From: Agarivorans sp. Alg241-V36
GTDB taxonomy: Bacteria; Pseudomonadota; Gammaproteobacteria; Enterobacterales; Celerinatantimonadaceae
Direction: 5' to 3'
Length of the DNA stretch: 64,000 bases
Assembly (NCBI RefSeq): GCF_900537085.1
Contig: NZ_UNRE01000007.1
Location: 245,654 to 309,653, forward strand
This document shows, piece by piece, positions 63,217-64,000 of this stretch. The notes under the pieces were generated by a model, which made no database searches, was not told the origin of the DNA, and saw only the letters and a program-made list of their open reading frames with translations. Both the position numbers and the translations under genes were made by a program. The number at the start of each line of letters is the position of its first letter. Position 1 is the first letter of the stretch.

Positions 63217-64000
63217 TTACTTTTTGTCTTTGCATAATGGGAAACCAAGCTCTTCACGAGCACTGTAATACGTTTCGGCTACGGCTTTAGAAAGGGTTCT
63301 TACACGTAGAATGAAACGTTGACGTTCGGTTACCGATATAGCGTGGCGGGCATCAAGTAGGTTGAAGGCGTGTGAGGCTTTCATTACCTGTTCGTAAGCG
63401 GGTAGCGGTAGGCCAGCTTCAATTAATTTTTGGCTATCTTTTTCACACTGGTCAAACTGCGCAAATAAGGCAGTAGTGTCGGCATGTTCAAAGTTGTAAG
63501 TCGATTGCTCAACTTCGTTTTGGTGGAAAACATCACCATAGGTGATTCTGCCCATTGGGCCGTCTGTCCACACTAGGTCGTAAATGCTATCTACGCCTTG
63601 AATGTACATGGCTAAGCGCTCTAAACCGTAAGTGATTTCGCCAGTTACCGGCGAGCACTCTAAGCCGCCTACTTGTTGGAAGTAGGTGAACTGAGTGATT
63701 TCCATACCGTTAAGCCAGATTTCCCAACCCAAACCCCAAGCACCAAGTGTTGGTGACTCCCAGTTGTCTTCAACAAAGCGAATGTCGTGAACTTCGGGGT
63801 TAATACCAAGCTCAACCAAAGAGCCTAGGTAGAGCTCTTGAATGTTGTCTGGCGAAGGCTTCATTACTACCTGAAATTGGTAATAGTGCTGCAAGCGGTT
63901 AGGGTTTTCACCATAGCGGCCATCGGTAGGACGGCGACATGGTTGTACATACGCACTAGACATCGGCTCTGGACCGATAGAGCGCAAAAAGGTTTGCGGA
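63217..64000 (-). CDS. glyQ: glycyl-tRNA synthetase alpha subunit, N-terminus cut by window end
   Basis: GlyQ is the catalytic alpha subunit, of which about 260 residues are visible. The reading frame continues past the window end with [10 protein letters not shown], and roughly 40 further residues are missing. [46 protein letters not shown] and the C-terminal [22 protein letters not shown] match E. coli strongly. It is upstream of glyS. Confidence 0.95.
   Translation of the reverse strand, partial: PQTFLRSIGPEPMSSAYVQPCRRPTDGRYGENPNRLQHYYQFQVVMKPSPDNIQELYLGSLVELGINPEVHDIRFVEDNWESPTLGAWGLGWEIWLNGMEITQFTYFQQVGGLECSPVTGEITYGLERLAMYIQGVDSIYDLVWTDGPMGRITYGDVFHQNEVEQSTYNFEHADTTALFAQFDQCEKDSQKLIEAGLPLPAYEQVMKASHAFNLLDARHAISVTERQRFILRVRTLSKAVAETYYSAREELGFPLCKDKK

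Overview
The window is about 64 kb around the chromosomal replication origin of a marine-type gammaproteobacterium. The block mioC / mnmE-yidC-yidD-rnpA-rpmH / amino-acid ABC transporter / dnaA-dnaN-recF-gyrB / hsp20 / avtA / glyS-glyQ matches, from memory, the order near the Vibrio origin. The mnmG-rsmG-parA-parB-atpIBEFHAGDC-glmU block lies on the other side. Gene content (MSHA-type pilin, GlgX, periplasmic-type amylase, KdgM-like porin, cyanide-insensitive-type bd oxidase) would suit an Alteromonadales/Vibrionales relative such as Agarivorans. The genus is an inference and was not tested.

Layout, left to right. 0-8.9 kb: 3' part of a hybrid histidine kinase, a maltose/galactoside-type acetyltransferase, DNA polymerase II (GTG start, possible LexA box), an MshA-like pilin, glgX and two small ORFs. 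9-11.6 kb: an acyltransferase and a MATE exporter. 11.66-13.5 kb: no protein gene, but three tandem CsrB-family regulatory RNAs on the minus strand. Each has GGA-rich loops, an intrinsic terminator and an upstream UvrY/GacA-type box about 160 bp before its predicted start. 13.5-23 kb: a TRIC/YicG-type membrane protein, nadE, pykA, a DUF2786 protein, an MscS channel, an outer-membrane protein, an orphan trpB and glmU. 23-33.4 kb: viaA-ravA and the complete F1Fo ATP synthase operon. 33.6-37.9 kb: parB, parA, rsmG and mnmG.

oriC lies at about 37.94-38.25 kb between mnmG and mioC, with about 12 GATC sites, TTATCCACA boxes and an AT-rich stretch. Next comes an accessory stretch (38.9-43.7 kb: LysR regulator, divergent KdgM-like porin, CioAB-type bd oxidase and a GbsR/MarR-type regulator), then the mnmE-rpmH block, a three-gene amino-acid ABC transporter and dnaA-dnaN-recF-gyrB. 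Three parS-like sites (one beside mioC, two inside recF) accompany the chromosomal parAB genes. The right end holds a small heat-shock protein with a sigma32 promoter and a ROSE-like RNA thermometer, avtA, an amylase lipoprotein, a small lipoprotein with a possible starch-associated domain, and glyS-glyQ (glyQ cut by the window end).

Most of the window is housekeeping. The strongest unusual feature is the tandem triplicate csrB locus. No rRNA, tRNA, insertion sequence, prophage or CRISPR array was recognised.
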